A stretch of DNA of 8,745 nt from NCBI GenBank assembly GCA_021846145.1, contig JAJZCJ010000127.1:1-8745 (forward strand). The letters are read 5' to 3'. The position numbers and the translations under genes were made by a program. Each line of letters opens with the position of its first letter. Positions within the stretch are counted from its first letter, which is position 1. The notes beneath the pieces are model-generated. The model made no database searches, was not told where the DNA came from, and was given only the letters and a program-made list of their open reading frames with translations. Below are positions 8,102 to 8,745 of this stretch, piece by piece. The stretch comes from Bacillota bacterium. GTDB taxonomy: Bacteria > Bacillota > Bacilli > Alicyclobacillales > SLC66.

Positions 8102-8711
8102 CATCAAAGCTAATCTTTTACACCCATCCTTATATTCAACCGCCAAATACGTGATGGAAAAATACCAAACTGATATCGCACACTGCGAGCATGTATTGAA
8201 AAATGCCTATGTCCTTGCAAATCTTGCACTCCCGGAGTCAAAATTAACGCACGAACCAGCGCTGCATCCACAATGGCAGCGCTTGGGGCTAGCGGCATTG
8301 CTTCATGACATTGGTCATTTTGTCGCAGACAAGGGCCATCATAAACACAGTCATTACCTCATTTCACATGCAGACGAACTTCGTCACTTAAATGATCAAC
8401 TTGTACAGGATGTGGCACTACTCTCGTGGTGTCATCGCAAGCACGCAAAGCAATCATGGCTTGATGAGCGATTTAGTGGAAATTTACCGCTTTTTCAGCT
8501 AAGCGCCATATTGCGCGTAGCAGATGGGCTCGATCGCGGTCACTCTGGAAGGGTCAGTATAGCAAGAGGACGGCATCACGGGGGAGCATTGATCTTAGAC
8601 GTGCACGGACTACGCAAATCAGAGTATGAAGCGCTGATGGATAGAAAAGCAGATGCTTGGAAATTTGCTTTTCATCAACCCTTGGAAATACGAATTTTAT
8701 CCACTACATAA
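8094..8711 (+). CDS. Stand-alone HD-domain protein resembling the Ppx C-terminal domain
   Basis: Cytosolic HD-superfamily protein of 205 residues, a probable metal-dependent phosphohydrolase or nucleotide-binding domain. Candidate ligands are visible: EHV (His33), LLHDIGHF (His71-Asp72), GHHKHSHYLI (His82, His83, His85) and RVADGLDRGHSG (Asp144). The order and wording HDIG, HHKHS, HRK, ADGLDR match the C-terminal HD domain of many Ppx/GppA proteins, so I think it derives from such a domain or shares its ancestry. No Ppx catalytic half is attached. The ATG at 8094 overlaps the previous gene by 8 bases and has only AAGG directly in front, so translation probably depends on coupling; Met21 (8154) is a possible alternative start. 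The gene ends 34 bases before the window edge. The domain call is firm; the substrate is not known. Confidence 0.8.
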   Translation: MLNIKANLLHPSLYSTAKYVMEKYQTDIAHCEHVLKNAYVLANLALPESKLTHEPALHPQWQRLGLAALLHDIGHFVADKGHHKHSHYLISHADELRHLNDQLVQDVALLSWCHRKHAKQSWLDERFSGNLPLFQLSAILRVADGLDRGHSGRVSIARGRHHGGALILDVHGLRKSEYEALMDRKADAWKFAFHQPLEIRILSTT

Positions 8712-8745
8712 GCGAGCAATAATACAAAAATAGTGATCCAGACAG

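Overview
The window looks like chromosomal DNA of a Gram-positive Firmicute, probably of the Bacilli and possibly an Alicyclobacillaceae-type lineage. The reasons are the sufC-sufD-sufS gene order, a separate small sufT, a GH18 enzyme of the spore or cell-wall type, strong GGAGG-type ribosome binding sites and frequent TTG/ATG overlapped starts. The lineage is an inference; no rRNA or other taxonomic marker is present.

Left half, minus strand (1-3599): iron-sulfur cluster assembly. Reading leftward, sufT (MIP18/DUF59 family) is followed after a 137-base gap by sufC (ABC ATPase), sufD (scaffold subunit) and sufS (cysteine desulfurase). The last is cut by the window edge immediately after its catalytic Cys361. 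sufC-sufD-sufS are tightly packed, with 12-base and overlapping junctions. The promoter regions of sufC and sufT each carry a near-perfect palindrome sharing the core ACTAAATTAGTC. It closely fits the type 1 operator of the Rrf2-family Fe-S sensor IscR, so both units are probably controlled by an IscR-like repressor encoded elsewhere.

Middle, plus strand (3600-5057): a secreted GH18-family glycosidase, divergent from sufT. It has a signal peptide and a DGINFDFE active site like that of spore-cortex and peptidoglycan hydrolases. Its only convincing promoter element is an extended -10 box placed so that transcription would start at the ATG, which suggests a leaderless or nearly leaderless mRNA.

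Right half, plus strand (5124-8711): a compact four-gene cassette. It encodes a Ppx/GppA-type phosphatase (TTG start), two tandem thymidylate-kinase-like P-loop proteins of 237 and 238 residues, and a small stand-alone HD-domain protein. The last three genes overlap or nearly touch (18-base gap, then ATGA overlap, then 8-base overlap), so they are almost certainly one transcript and translationally coupled. Two features stand out. The kinase-like pair lacks the REPGGT thymidylate motif, and the second copy has Arg in place of the Walker A Lys. The HD protein resembles the C-terminal domain of Ppx and keeps metal-ligand residues that the cassette's own Ppx has lost. I read this as a candidate undescribed polyphosphate/nucleotide module built from pairs of intact and degenerate paralogous domains. 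The biochemical role is inference.

No rRNA, tRNA, CRISPR array, insertion sequence, phage gene or convincing intrinsic terminator was seen. The final 34 bases (8712-8745) hold nothing recognisable.
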